Assembly: GCA_943371965.1 (NCBI GenBank)
Contig: CALRWV020000002.1
Span: forward strand, 124,001 to 188,000
Source of the DNA: CALRWV02 sp943371965
GTDB lineage: Bacteria > Bacteroidota > JABWAT01
DNA: 64,000 nucleotides
Reading direction: 5' to 3'
Shown: piece by piece, positions 1 through 7,562 of the stretch
Position numbering within the stretch: the first letter of the stretch is position 1
Layout of the letters: each line of letters opens with the position of its first letter
Translations under genes and position numbers: made by a program
Notes under the pieces: model-generated
Seen by the model: the letters and a program-made list of their open reading frames with translations, nothing else
Databases searched by the model: none
What the model was told of the DNA's origin: nothing

Positions 1-161
1 TAATAGGCATCCACAAAATCGCCGTTATACTGTCCGATCTGAAGAACCAGTTTCACATACGATTCAGCAATGGCATTCATCATTTTGGGTTCAGTTCTTT
101 CGTTTGAACAGGAATTAAGCGCGATGGGAATAATCATAAGAAGGATAAGTTTCAGTTTCAT
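1..161 (-). CDS. Lipoprotein of unknown function, N-terminal part only
   Basis: The gene runs off the left edge, so only the first 53 codons are visible. The product starts MKLKLILLMIIPIALNSC, a short signal peptide with an LNSC lipobox, so it should be exported and lipidated at Cys18. The part after it contains YVKLVLQIGQYNGDFVDAYY; I recall similar wording at the N-terminus of uncharacterised lipoproteins in Bacteroidota, but I cannot assign a function. The start is the ATG at 159-161; no strong ribosome binding site is visible. It is divergent from the beta-barrel pair that follows, with a 220-bp AT-rich gap in which I see no further gene. Confidence 0.7.
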   Translation of the reverse strand, partial: MKLKLILLMIIPIALNSCSNERTEPKMMNAIAESYVKLVLQIGQYNGDFVDAY

Positions 162-381
162 ATTAATTGCTCATGGTTTAGGTTTTATAACGGAACGAAG
201 ATAACAAGAAATTTAATTAGAAATCAGAGGATTACAATTTCAAAATGTAATTTTCTGTTTTGAAGTTTTCGGTTAAAAAAGTAAAAATATTTTGAATCTG
301 ATTTAATTTTCTTTACTATTGTCAAGCCTTGATTTAATCCTGAGGCAACAATCACAAAACTATATACTAAAGAGGAATTCA

Positions 382-993
382 ATGAAAAGATTTACGCTCC
401 TTGCCTTTACCTTGCTGATTTCAACAGGTTTTGCTTATTCACAATCTCTCTCCAAGGTCGGATTTGGTGTTTCTACCAATTTTTCGCTTTCCACAGCAGG
501 ATTTCAAAACGCTGCAAATATCTCTCTTGATTTCGGAAACATTCGTTTTGCACCATTTATAGCAATTGGGAACAGTACAAATACTGTAGAACCGGATCCA
601 AATCCGACCAGCCAATCTTCAGAATATAAAATGAATACTTTGCTTTTCGGTTCAAACGTTCTATTTCTGTTTCAGAAAGAAAACTCTCTTTTTTACATTG
701 GCGCAGGTATTGGTTATCAGAAATCTGTTGATTCGCAGGAAAACAAATACGGCATTTTCAGCAGAAAATATGAAACGGATATGGGCGGATTGGCAATTAT
801 TCCTACAATAGGTGGTGAGTATTCACTTTCACCTGAATTTGCATTAGGTGTGGAAATTAATTATCAGATTTTAAGCCTGTCCGGTTCTTACACCAGAACA
901 GAAACCAATTATCCTGACGTTAAGGAAAAAGAGACTTCAGACTTCTCGTCACTGGGTGCATATTTCACTGCAAGATATTTTTTCACACTTTAA
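382..993 (+). CDS. Outer-membrane beta-barrel protein (copy 1)
   Basis: 203-residue protein with a signal peptide (MKRFTLLAFTLLISTGFAYS) followed by alternating hydrophobic/polar strands typical of an 8-stranded outer-membrane barrel: segments such as FYIGAGIGYQ, PTIGGEYSLSPEFALGVEINYQ and a C-terminal ARYFFTL ending in an aromatic-rich strand. The ATG at 382 is preferred over an upstream in-frame TTG because it follows an AGAGGA ribosome binding site and gives a proper signal peptide. The next gene is a clear paralogue 20 bp downstream, so the two probably form one transcript. Ligand or role is unknown; porin-like, adhesion and structural roles are all possible. Confidence 0.8.
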   Translation: MKRFTLLAFTLLISTGFAYSQSLSKVGFGVSTNFSLSTAGFQNAANISLDFGNIRFAPFIAIGNSTNTVEPDPNPTSQSSEYKMNTLLFGSNVLFLFQKENSLFYIGAGIGYQKSVDSQENKYGIFSRKYETDMGGLAIIPTIGGEYSLSPEFALGVEINYQILSLSGSYTRTETNYPDVKEKETSDFSSLGAYFTARYFFTL

Positions 994-1013
994 TAAAATG
1001 AGAGAAATCAATC

Positions 1014-1622
1014 ATGAAAAAGTTATCAGTTTTTTTATTTAGTTTGATGTGTTTCTGTGCAATGTCAAATGCTCAGACTCCAGTTAAGATTGGAATTGGG
1101 GTTTCAACCAATTTTGCGGCAACTAACACCGGATACCAAAATGCTGCTAAAATATCTTTTGATTTTAATACTATTAGAGTCGAACCATTTTTGGCTGTTT
1201 TAAATTCAAAACAGAAAAGAGAACCAGATCCAAATTTGAATGGCAGTTTCGATTCAGAAGACCAAAAAAATTTACTGTTTGGTTGCAATTTAATTTATCT
1301 GGTTCAAAACGAGAACTCGCACTTTTATTTTGGCACGGGTATAGGATATGAGAAATTTACTTATAATTCTGAAAACAGATCAGGCAATTCCTTTGATAAT
1401 TATGAATTCGAAAGAAGCGGTTTCGTTTTCATACCAACAATTGGAGGTGAGTATTTATTGTCTCCTGAGTTTTCATTCGGTGTTGAAATTAACTATCTGA
1501 TAATGAGCCTTTCTGGTTCAAGTACAGAAACAGGAAATAATCAGTCAACCTACAGGTCAAAAAATACTTATGATGTATCAACTTTAGGAGCTTTTTTTAC
1601 TGCACGGTATTATTTAAATTAG
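1014..1622 (+). CDS. Outer-membrane beta-barrel protein (copy 2)
   Basis: 202-residue paralogue of the preceding gene, sharing GVSTNF, GYQNAAKIS(F)DF, EPDPN, PTIGGEY, SPEFSFGVEINY and the terminal TARYYLN strand, so it arose by tandem duplication. It has its own signal peptide (MKKLSVFLFSLMCFCAMSNA, then Q). The copies have diverged most in the presumed loops between strands, as expected for surface-exposed segments. The ATG at 1014 is preceded by GAGAGAAATCA. Function unknown; outer-membrane location is inferred from the barrel pattern. Confidence 0.8.
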   Translation: MKKLSVFLFSLMCFCAMSNAQTPVKIGIGVSTNFAATNTGYQNAAKISFDFNTIRVEPFLAVLNSKQKREPDPNLNGSFDSEDQKNLLFGCNLIYLVQNENSHFYFGTGIGYEKFTYNSENRSGNSFDNYEFERSGFVFIPTIGGEYLLSPEFSFGVEINYLIMSLSGSSTETGNNQSTYRSKNTYDVSTLGAFFTARYYLN

Positions 1623-1637
1623 TCATCAGTCAACAGT

Positions 1638-1664
1638 CTCCTTTATTGAATGTAAATAAGGGAG
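1638..1664 (+). terminator. Possible terminator of the barrel gene pair
   Basis: A 10-bp imperfect hairpin (CTCCTTTATT pairing with AATAAGGGAG, one G-U) lies 15 bp after the stop codon. The following T-rich stretch is interrupted, so termination is only plausible. Confidence 0.4.
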
Positions 1665-1737
1665 GCTTTGATTTCTATTATTCCTGCAACGTCCCTTTTA
1701 TTTGTTTTCCCCGCCAGTTTTCCGATATTTGCCCTCC

Positions 1738-2457
1738 ATGAAAAGACTTTGCATCAATATTGATCACATTGCAACCCTGCGTGAAGCACGTGGAGGCGTT
1801 GAGCCCGATCCGGCACATTCCGTTTTTATCTGTGAAAATGCAGGTGCTTCCGGTATTGTTTGTCATTTGCGCGAAGACCGACGCCACATCAACGACCGTG
1901 ATCTGAAAATTCTGCGTGAAATCGTCAATACCAAACTCGATCTCGAAATGGCTTCTACCGAGGAAATGAAACGGATTGCACTTGAAACCCTTCCCGAACT
2001 GGTGACTCTGGTTCCGGAAAAACGTCAGGAATTAACCACCGAAGGCGGTTTGGATGTTATCAAAAACCGTGAATATTTAAGAACTTTTATTCCTTCTCTT
2101 CAGGAAAAAGGAATTGAAGTCAGCCTGTTTATTGACCCCATCAAAGATCAGATAGATGTTGCTGCTGAATTGGGATCAAATTATATCGAAATCCATACAG
2201 GCGAATATGCAAACGCGCGTGATGACCGTGAAATTGAACATCAATTGAAACGGATAAAAACCGGTGCTGAACACGCCTTTAAATTGGGAATGAAAGTCAA
2301 TGCAGGACATGGCGTCAATTACCTGAACGCACATAAACTTCTGGAAATCAAAGAAATTGAAGAAATGAGCATTGGACATTCAATCTTGAGCCGTGCTGTT
2401 TTTGTCGGTCTTGACCGTGCAGTCCGTGATATGGTGGAGATTTTCAGGAAATATTGA
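1738..2457 (+). CDS. pdxJ: Pyridoxine 5'-phosphate synthase PdxJ
   Basis: 239 residues, the usual length for PdxJ, which condenses 1-deoxy-D-xylulose 5-phosphate with 3-amino-2-oxopropyl phosphate to pyridoxine 5'-phosphate in the DXP-independent-transaldolase route of vitamin B6 synthesis. Recognisable family segments are the N-terminal INIDHIATLREARG, the active-site region VCHLREDRRHI (His43, Arg45), LEMAST around residue 70, the IHTGEYA strand and AGHGVNY near residue 190. The start at 1738 is chosen because MKRLCINIDH matches the family N-terminus; upstream codons in frame lack homology. It is followed by a phrase-like repeat and appears to be a single-gene unit. Confidence 0.97.
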   Translation: MKRLCINIDHIATLREARGGVEPDPAHSVFICENAGASGIVCHLREDRRHINDRDLKILREIVNTKLDLEMASTEEMKRIALETLPELVTLVPEKRQELTTEGGLDVIKNREYLRTFIPSLQEKGIEVSLFIDPIKDQIDVAAELGSNYIEIHTGEYANARDDREIEHQLKRIKTGAEHAFKLGMKVNAGHGVNYLNAHKLLEIKEIEEMSIGHSILSRAVFVGLDRAVRDMVEIFRKY

Positions 2458-2458
2458 G

Positions 2459-2490
2459 GAACGTGAATCGGCATACGTGATACGTGAGAG
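2459..2490 (+). repeat. Phrase-like repeat (GTGATACGTGAG family) after pdxJ
   Basis: Immediately after the pdxJ stop lie the words GAACGTGA and ATACGTGATACGTGAG. The same words occur just after the stop codons at 9022 and 24138, so this is a degenerate 3'-end-associated repeat and not coding DNA. Confidence 0.6.
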
Positions 2491-2556
2491 AACAATCTTG
2501 CAACTATTTCCCGCATTAAACTTTATATTTTGAACGTTAAACATTTGGAGAATAAA

Positions 2557-3120
2557 ATGAGACCTTTGTTTTTTTTAATCCTGTTTGCAGCAGCAGTTTA
2601 TCTGATTCCTGCATCACCTAAAGGACAGTTTTTCGGAGAGCCCTTTGATACTTCAAATCCGAAACCGATTTCTGAAGTTTTGAAAACTGAAATTGATTCA
2701 GTTGGAAAGTTCGCAATTATTTCTGGAACCATTGAAGCAGTTTGTCAGGAAAAAGGCTGCTGGCTGACTTTGAAAACTGACAGCACAACCATCAGAGTAC
2801 GTTTCAAAAATTACGGTTTTTTTGTTCCGAAAGACATTGCTGGAAGAGAAGTTATTTTGGCAGGAATTATCCGTCAGGAAAAAACATCTGCTGCGGTAGA
2901 ACAGCATTACCGTGAAGATGCCGGTGATACAACCAAAGTTGTTATGCCTGAATATATCATCAAGACATCTTTTCTTGCTTCCGGTGTTTACCTGAAAAAC
3001 GAATCAGGAAAACAATGCAGCATGAAAGATTGCAAAATGGAAAACTGCAAAGATGAATCACATAAAATGAGCAAAACCGATAGCGGATGCTGCAGCAAAA
3101 AGACCGGAAAACTCAGTTGA
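2557..3120 (+). CDS. DUF4920 protein with cysteine-rich C-terminal tail
   Basis: 187 residues. The N-terminus (MRPLFFLILFAAAVYLIPAS) is a signal peptide or anchor. Residues about 28-140 match DUF4920 as I know it (GEPFD, ISGTIEAVCQEKGCWL, RFKNYGFFVPKD, YREDAG), an OB-fold-like exported family of unknown function; the paired cysteines in VCQEKGCW are typical. Past the domain is a tail with CSMKDCKMENCKDESHKM and GCCSKK, i.e. five cysteines plus His and Met residues, which looks like a metal-binding extension. The start at 2557 follows GGAG six bases upstream; an upstream in-frame TTG (2530) is less likely. Metal handling is inference only. Confidence 0.8.
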   Translation: MRPLFFLILFAAAVYLIPASPKGQFFGEPFDTSNPKPISEVLKTEIDSVGKFAIISGTIEAVCQEKGCWLTLKTDSTTIRVRFKNYGFFVPKDIAGREVILAGIIRQEKTSAAVEQHYREDAGDTTKVVMPEYIIKTSFLASGVYLKNESGKQCSMKDCKMENCKDESHKMSKTDSGCCSKKTGKLS

Positions 3121-3167
3121 AACAATTTCAATTGAGTTGAAGATCACGTTTCGTAATTAAGTACTGA

Positions 3168-4076
3168 ATGACACAAACCGATACAAATTTCAAAGCCGGA
3201 TACGTTGCAATAGTTGGAGCTCCGAATGTTGGCAAATCAACACTTCTCAACCACTTCATCGGCGAAAAACTTTCCATTGTTACCTACAAAGCCCAAACTA
3301 CACGCCACAAGATTACCGGAATTCTGACAAGTGAAGAATTCCAGATTATTTTTCAGGATACACCCGGTTATTTGAATCCTGAATATCTGCTTCACGAACG
3401 CATGATGGGTTATGCCAGAAACAGCATCGAAGATTCAAACGTTGTGCTGATGATGATTGATGCAACAAAACCTGAACCTTTCAAAAATGAACACCTGCTG
3501 AACCATCTTTCCATCAACAAATCGGTTCCGGTTTTTCTGATTGTCAACAAAATTGATGAAGTAACTTCCGAGCGGGTTGATAAACTTGAAAAGGAATATC
3601 TTGAACTGTACCCGATGATTTCAACCACGTTCAAAATTTCCGCTGAAAAAGGAACCAACACCAAACCGCTTCTTGATGCGATTGTAAATCTGATTCCTGT
3701 TCATCCTCCATTTTTTCCCGTTGACGATTTAAGCATTCACAGCATCCGTTTTTTTGTTGAAGAACTGATCCGTGAAAAAATATTCCTTCAGTACGAAATG
3801 GAAATTCCGTATTCAACTGCTGTACTGGTTACTGATTACAAAGAGCGTGAAGGAACGGCAGATTACATTGAAGCAGAAATTATTGTCGAGCGTTCGTCAC
3901 AGAAAATAATCCTGATCGGCAAAAATGGGTCTAAAATAAAAGAACTCGGAAAATCTGCCAGGGAAGATATTGAGAAACTGGTTGGTAAACCGGTTTTCAT
4001 TAAACTGTTTGTTAAAGTCCGTGAACAGTGGAGACGCAACGATAACTTTCTGAATTCTTTCGGTTACGATAAATAA
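3168..4076 (+). CDS. era: GTPase Era
   Basis: 302 residues, full length for Era, the GTPase that binds the 3' end of 16S rRNA and assists 30S ribosome maturation. Visible elements: Walker A/G1 GAPNVGKST at 17-25, switch I with YKAQTTRHKITGI, G3 DTPGY at about 64, G4 NKID at about 127, G5 ISAEKG, and a C-terminal KH domain from about residue 205 with the ILIGKNGSKIKELG core. It ends with the usual basic KLFVKVREQWR strand. It stands alone; an inverted repeat follows its stop codon. Confidence 0.98.
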   Translation: MTQTDTNFKAGYVAIVGAPNVGKSTLLNHFIGEKLSIVTYKAQTTRHKITGILTSEEFQIIFQDTPGYLNPEYLLHERMMGYARNSIEDSNVVLMMIDATKPEPFKNEHLLNHLSINKSVPVFLIVNKIDEVTSERVDKLEKEYLELYPMISTTFKISAEKGTNTKPLLDAIVNLIPVHPPFFPVDDLSIHSIRFFVEELIREKIFLQYEMEIPYSTAVLVTDYKEREGTADYIEAEIIVERSSQKIILIGKNGSKIKELGKSAREDIEKLVGKPVFIKLFVKVREQWRRNDNFLNSFGYDK

Positions 4077-4084
4077 ATTCAGTA

Positions 4085-4164
4085 ACAGGAAACAAGGATC
4101 AAGGAAAATAAAATTTCCATTCCTCCCTACTTCTTGTTCCTTGCTCCCGGTTCCTTTTTCCTGT
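4085..4164. repeat. Imperfect inverted repeat of AAGGAACAAGG-type words
   Basis: The left arm (ACAGGAAACAAGGATCAAGG, from 4085) is complementary, with gaps, to the right arm (CTTGTTCCTTGCTCC then TTTTTCCTGT, to 4164). It lies 9 bp after the era stop. Low-information phrase-like composition matches other intergenic repeats of this window; a terminator role is possible but no clean T-run follows a compact stem. Confidence 0.55.
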
Positions 4165-4215
4165 CTTCAATTAAATACCCACTTTCCGGTATATATCCGC
4201 TTCCCAATTAGCTGT

Positions 4216-4223
4216 ACTTTTGA
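4216..4223 (+). promoter_or_regulatory. Candidate Bacteroidota-type -7 element (TACTTTTG)
   Basis: TACTTTTG fits the TAnnTTTG consensus of Bacteroidota housekeeping promoters and lies about 65 bp before the start of the first PhnD-like gene. A matching -33 element is not obvious. Confidence 0.3.
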
Positions 4224-4289
4224 TCCCTTGCTTACAAATCAATTTTGATGGAATCAGCCGTCAATTATTTCCCTTTAAAAAGAATAAAG

Positions 4290-5165
4290 ATGAAACTTAT
4301 ATTTTCAGTTATCATTTCAATTTGTCTTTTCGGATGCGGAAAAGACTCAAGTAAAACAATTGTATTTGGATTTATCCCGTTAAGCGATATTGAAGAAGTG
4401 GAATCAATTACGGATTCATTGTGTGCTCACCTTTCAAAAGAAACCGGTTTAACGATTAAAGCTTTTGTTGCACCCGATTATGCCTCGTTGGCGGAATCAA
4501 TGCGGACACGGCATGTACAATTTGCATGGTTTTCACCCATGAGTTTTGTTGAAGCTGAACGGGAAACAAAACTGGTTCCCCTGCTTACAACTGTCCGAGG
4601 TAAAAAGCCCTATTTTTATTCTGGATTAATTGTGAGAAAAGACAGAAACATAAATTCAATCGGAGACCTTAAAGGAAAAGCGATTGGGTTGACTGACCCT
4701 TCAAGTACGGTTGGGAGAGTATTTTTCACTGATCCCAAATTTAAAATACATGGAATTAAACCAACCTTATTTTTCAAGGATATACTTTATTTGGGAGGAC
4801 ACGACAAGGTTGTTTCAGCCGTTCTTGAAAATGTTGTAGACGCCGGTGCAACTTTTGCCAATGACACTCTCAATCAGGACAATGCGTGGCATCAATTCAT
4901 CAAAAACCAGACTGACAGGAACAAAATAAAACCTCTGTTGTTTTCAAAACCAATTCCCGGAGATGTTATTGTTTGCCTTGAAAAATTAAAAAGTGAGCAT
5001 CCGGATCAGGTTAAACTGCTTTCTGAAAAAATATTAGAACTGTCAGGTACACCATTGGGCAAATCTCTGCTTAAAAGACTTTATCACGTGGATGCTTTGG
5101 TACCGGCAAACAACAACGATTACAATACAGTCCGTGAAGTTTCTGAATTGGTCTTAACAGAATAG
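4290..5165 (+). CDS. PhnD-like substrate-binding lipoprotein (copy 1)
   Basis: 291 residues. MKLIFSVIISICLFGC is a lipoprotein signal peptide with Cys16 as the lipidation site. The mature part belongs to the phosphate/phosphite/phosphonate binding-protein family (PhnD type, PF12974): FGFIPLSDIEEV, LSKETGL, VAPDYASLAESM, AWFSPMSFVEAE, DPSSTVGR, YLGGHDKVVSAV, VDAGATFANDT and FSKPIPGDV. Roughly two thirds of positions are identical to the copy at 7559. No permease or ATPase gene is next to either copy; a chemoreceptor is, so a sensory role is more likely than classical uptake (inference). Family members bind oxyanions such as phosphonate, phosphite or arsenite; the ligand here cannot be read from sequence. 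The start at 4290 gives the lipobox; 4245 would add 15 residues. Confidence 0.85.
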   Translation: MKLIFSVIISICLFGCGKDSSKTIVFGFIPLSDIEEVESITDSLCAHLSKETGLTIKAFVAPDYASLAESMRTRHVQFAWFSPMSFVEAERETKLVPLLTTVRGKKPYFYSGLIVRKDRNINSIGDLKGKAIGLTDPSSTVGRVFFTDPKFKIHGIKPTLFFKDILYLGGHDKVVSAVLENVVDAGATFANDTLNQDNAWHQFIKNQTDRNKIKPLLFSKPIPGDVIVCLEKLKSEHPDQVKLLSEKILELSGTPLGKSLLKRLYHVDALVPANNNDYNTVREVSELVLTE

Positions 5166-5211
5166 ACTGCTGAATCTTTCATTTTAATTCTTCAGATTCC
5201 CTTTTCTGTCT

Positions 5212-5742
5212 TCACTTTTTCATTTTGTTTTCAAAAATCTTTTTGAATTTTTCAACTTTTGGCTTTACTACAAATATGCAGTATGGCTGATTTCCATTAT
5301 CATTGAAATAATTCTGGTGATAATCTTCTGCAGGATAAAATTCTGCCAATGGAGAAATTTCCGTAACAATCGGATCCGGCCAAAGTTTGGCATCTGTCAA
5401 TTTTTTCTTATATAACTCAGCAAGTCTTTTCTGCTCTTCGTTGTGGAAAAAAATAACAGAGCGGTATTGGGTCCCGGCATCATTTCCCTGACGGTTTAAA
5501 GTTGTTGGGTCGTGGGTGTACCAAAATACCTCCAGCATTTCTTCAAAAGTTACAACGGACGGATCAAACGTAATCTGGGCGATTTCGGCATGACCGGTAT
5601 CTCCATTACAAACTTCTCTGTAGGTTGGATTTTTTACATGGCCGCCCATGTAACCCGAAACTACTTTTGAAACCCCGTTTAACCGCTGAAATACAGCTTC
5701 CACACACCAGAAACATCCGGCGCCAAATGATGCAGTTTCCAT
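5212..5742 (-). CDS. msrA: Peptide methionine-S-sulfoxide reductase MsrA
   Basis: 176 residues; reduces the S-form of methionine sulfoxide in proteins. The catalytic motif GAGCFWC is at residues 7-13 with nucleophile Cys10, followed by the family blocks VSGYMGGH, TGHAEIAQITFDP, FWYTHDPTTLNRQGNDAGTQYRS and YHQNYF. The ATG at 5742 is chosen because the family normally begins close to GCFWC. A longer in-frame reading to 5820 would add a hydrophobic stretch (SYCLTATSAIIWLFIS) and make the enzyme membrane-tethered or exported; I cannot exclude it. No C-terminal recycling cysteines like those of E. coli MsrA are visible. It is transcribed opposite to its neighbours. Confidence 0.95.
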   Translation of the reverse strand: METASFGAGCFWCVEAVFQRLNGVSKVVSGYMGGHVKNPTYREVCNGDTGHAEIAQITFDPSVVTFEEMLEVFWYTHDPTTLNRQGNDAGTQYRSVIFFHNEEQKRLAELYKKKLTDAKLWPDPIVTEISPLAEFYPAEDYHQNYFNDNGNQPYCIFVVKPKVEKFKKIFENKMKK

Positions 5743-5894
5743 CCTGATTTTCTTTCCTGAATTGTTTTTACTGATAAAAAGCCAAATAATTGCTGAAGTT
5801 GCAGTCAGGCAATAAGACAAATCTTTAAAAATGCAGTGTCAGCTTATTTCCTGATTATTAAATATCGATTCTTTGTTTGATTTATAAGGTTTAA

Positions 5895-7562
5895 ATGATA
5901 AAATTTATTAAACTTGCAAATCATTCAGTCTTCCAACATTCATTAAATCTGTTTAGTTCGATTATGGAAAAAAAGCGATATAATTCACTGCTGCTGCTTA
6001 TTCTGGTTTCCATTGTTTTATGGACGGTTTCAGTTTATATTTTTTCATCCCAGTTTATTGACCAGTCGGTTACAAATCTGGGAAGAATTGCAAACTGGAG
6101 TTCATTCATTATCCGGAATGATGCGCAATACAGGAAAAGCCATTCCGCAAAAGATTTGTCACTTATTCCACTTTCAACGAAAAAAGCCTTTAATTCCTAT
6201 GCAATCAAATTCCCGATTTCTTTTTACGGTTTTTACAACAGCGAAAAAGCCATCCGTATCCGCTCACCTTTGTCTGAAATGAGAGCACTTCCTGAAAATC
6301 TGAAGTGGGAAAATTCCAAATTCGTTGATGGCGATTCCATTCTTTTTTCCAAAACAAAAACTCCGGACGGTACTACCCTGATTCTGGTAAAAACCATTCT
6401 TGACGGTTCACCTCAAAGGAAAATTGAACTGGTATTGAGTCATGAACTGACGGAATACGATGATTATTTCTCTACCTTCCTTTGGACTTCCTTTTTCTTT
6501 TTTGTGGCGCTCATCGGAATAATCGGTTTTGTTTTCCAGCGGACTACAGGAAGTTTAATCACCCAAATTGAAGAGCTGGATTTTGCAGTTCATACCATCA
6601 AATCGGGTGGAAAATCCCAGCTCACACATCTTGCAAATTCACGTTTCGACCAAATCAAAAACCTGACAAGTGCAATTGATGCGTATGTAAAGGCAAATGA
6701 CCTTCTCAGTGAAAAACTTTCACTGACCAGCAAAGATCTGGTAACCCAATCTGACAATCTGACGACGGTAATCAAAAACCAGTCAGAATCATTCATGTCG
6801 TATTCACAAACCATTTCTGAAGTTACAGCTTCTACCGAAGAAATTGCCCAATCAAGTCACTCCATTGCCGAAATGAATCTGCAGAACGAAGATCTGGCAC
6901 ATGAAAACAAAACCCAGATTGACGAATCCATAAAAAGCATTTCCGATATGGTTAAACGAATGGACATGCTTGAAAGCCAAAGTCTCCGGTTCAAGGAAAT
7001 GCTCGAACAGAACACACGTGAAATTGAAGAAATTGCCAATATTTCCGCAATCATCCAAAACATCAATGAACAATTGAAACTGATCAGTTTCAATGCACAA
7101 ATCGAAGCCGTTGCAGGGAAAAATCAGGCTCAGCGATTCAAGGTTGTTGCCAATGAAGTGCGGGAACTTGCCACAACAGTTGAAAAATCTGTTGATCAGA
7201 TCAAAAAGCAGCTTGTAAAAATTATTGACAACACAAAAGCTTCCGGTGAAATGTTCAATCAGGTTAATATTCTGGTAAATGAAGGAAGCAAAAGACTTCA
7301 TCTTATTCATGAATCAATGGATAATTTTTCAGACCGTGCAACAAGAAGCCTGAAATCTGCACAGATTATCTCAGGATCAACAACGGAACAAATGTCAGCT
7401 CTAACTCAAATTGTTTCTTCCATGAATGAAATGAACAACCAAACTTCATCGCTTTACAATCAGGCGGAAATTCTTTCCGAGAAAGCATTCTCACTCAAGA
7501 AAAGCGGTATGGTTCTCGATATTCTGGTGAATGAACTTCAGGAAGGAACCAATTCAAAATGA
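5895..7562 (+). CDS. Methyl-accepting chemotaxis protein, divergent signalling hairpin
   Basis: 555 residues. Two membrane helices are visible (about 31-51 and 196-217), enclosing a 145-residue periplasmic sensor region that I do not recognise. After the second helix comes a linker (HAMP-like at most) and a long coiled coil with the MCP hairpin at about 385-435: LISFNAQIEAVAGKNQAQRF then KVVANEVRELA. The core matches the MCP consensus, but the usual EAARAGE...GRGFAVVA is changed to EAVAGKNQAQRFKVVA, so the CheA/CheW contact tip is unusual. The stop overlaps the start of the second PhnD-like gene by 4 nt (ATGA), giving translational coupling. AAGG lies before the ATG at 5895; an in-frame ATG at 5964 directly before the first helix is an alternative start. 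No che genes are in the window. Confidence 0.9.
   Translation: MIKFIKLANHSVFQHSLNLFSSIMEKKRYNSLLLLILVSIVLWTVSVYIFSSQFIDQSVTNLGRIANWSSFIIRNDAQYRKSHSAKDLSLIPLSTKKAFNSYAIKFPISFYGFYNSEKAIRIRSPLSEMRALPENLKWENSKFVDGDSILFSKTKTPDGTTLILVKTILDGSPQRKIELVLSHELTEYDDYFSTFLWTSFFFFVALIGIIGFVFQRTTGSLITQIEELDFAVHTIKSGGKSQLTHLANSRFDQIKNLTSAIDAYVKANDLLSEKLSLTSKDLVTQSDNLTTVIKNQSESFMSYSQTISEVTASTEEIAQSSHSIAEMNLQNEDLAHENKTQIDESIKSISDMVKRMDMLESQSLRFKEMLEQNTREIEEIANISAIIQNINEQLKLISFNAQIEAVAGKNQAQRFKVVANEVRELATTVEKSVDQIKKQLVKIIDNTKASGEMFNQVNILVNEGSKRLHLIHESMDNFSDRATRSLKSAQIISGSTTEQMSALTQIVSSMNEMNNQTSSLYNQAEILSEKAFSLKKSGMVLDILVNELQEGTNSK

Noticed and set aside
5743..5820. N-terminal extension of MsrA with a hydrophobic stretch
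   Set aside because: Kept as an alternative only; the conserved family N-terminus starts at 5742 and no strong start signal supports the longer form.
6852..7310. 152-codon minus-strand frame inside the chemoreceptor gene
   Set aside because: Antisense shadow of the coiled-coil coding region; phenylalanine- and asparagine-rich with no motif.
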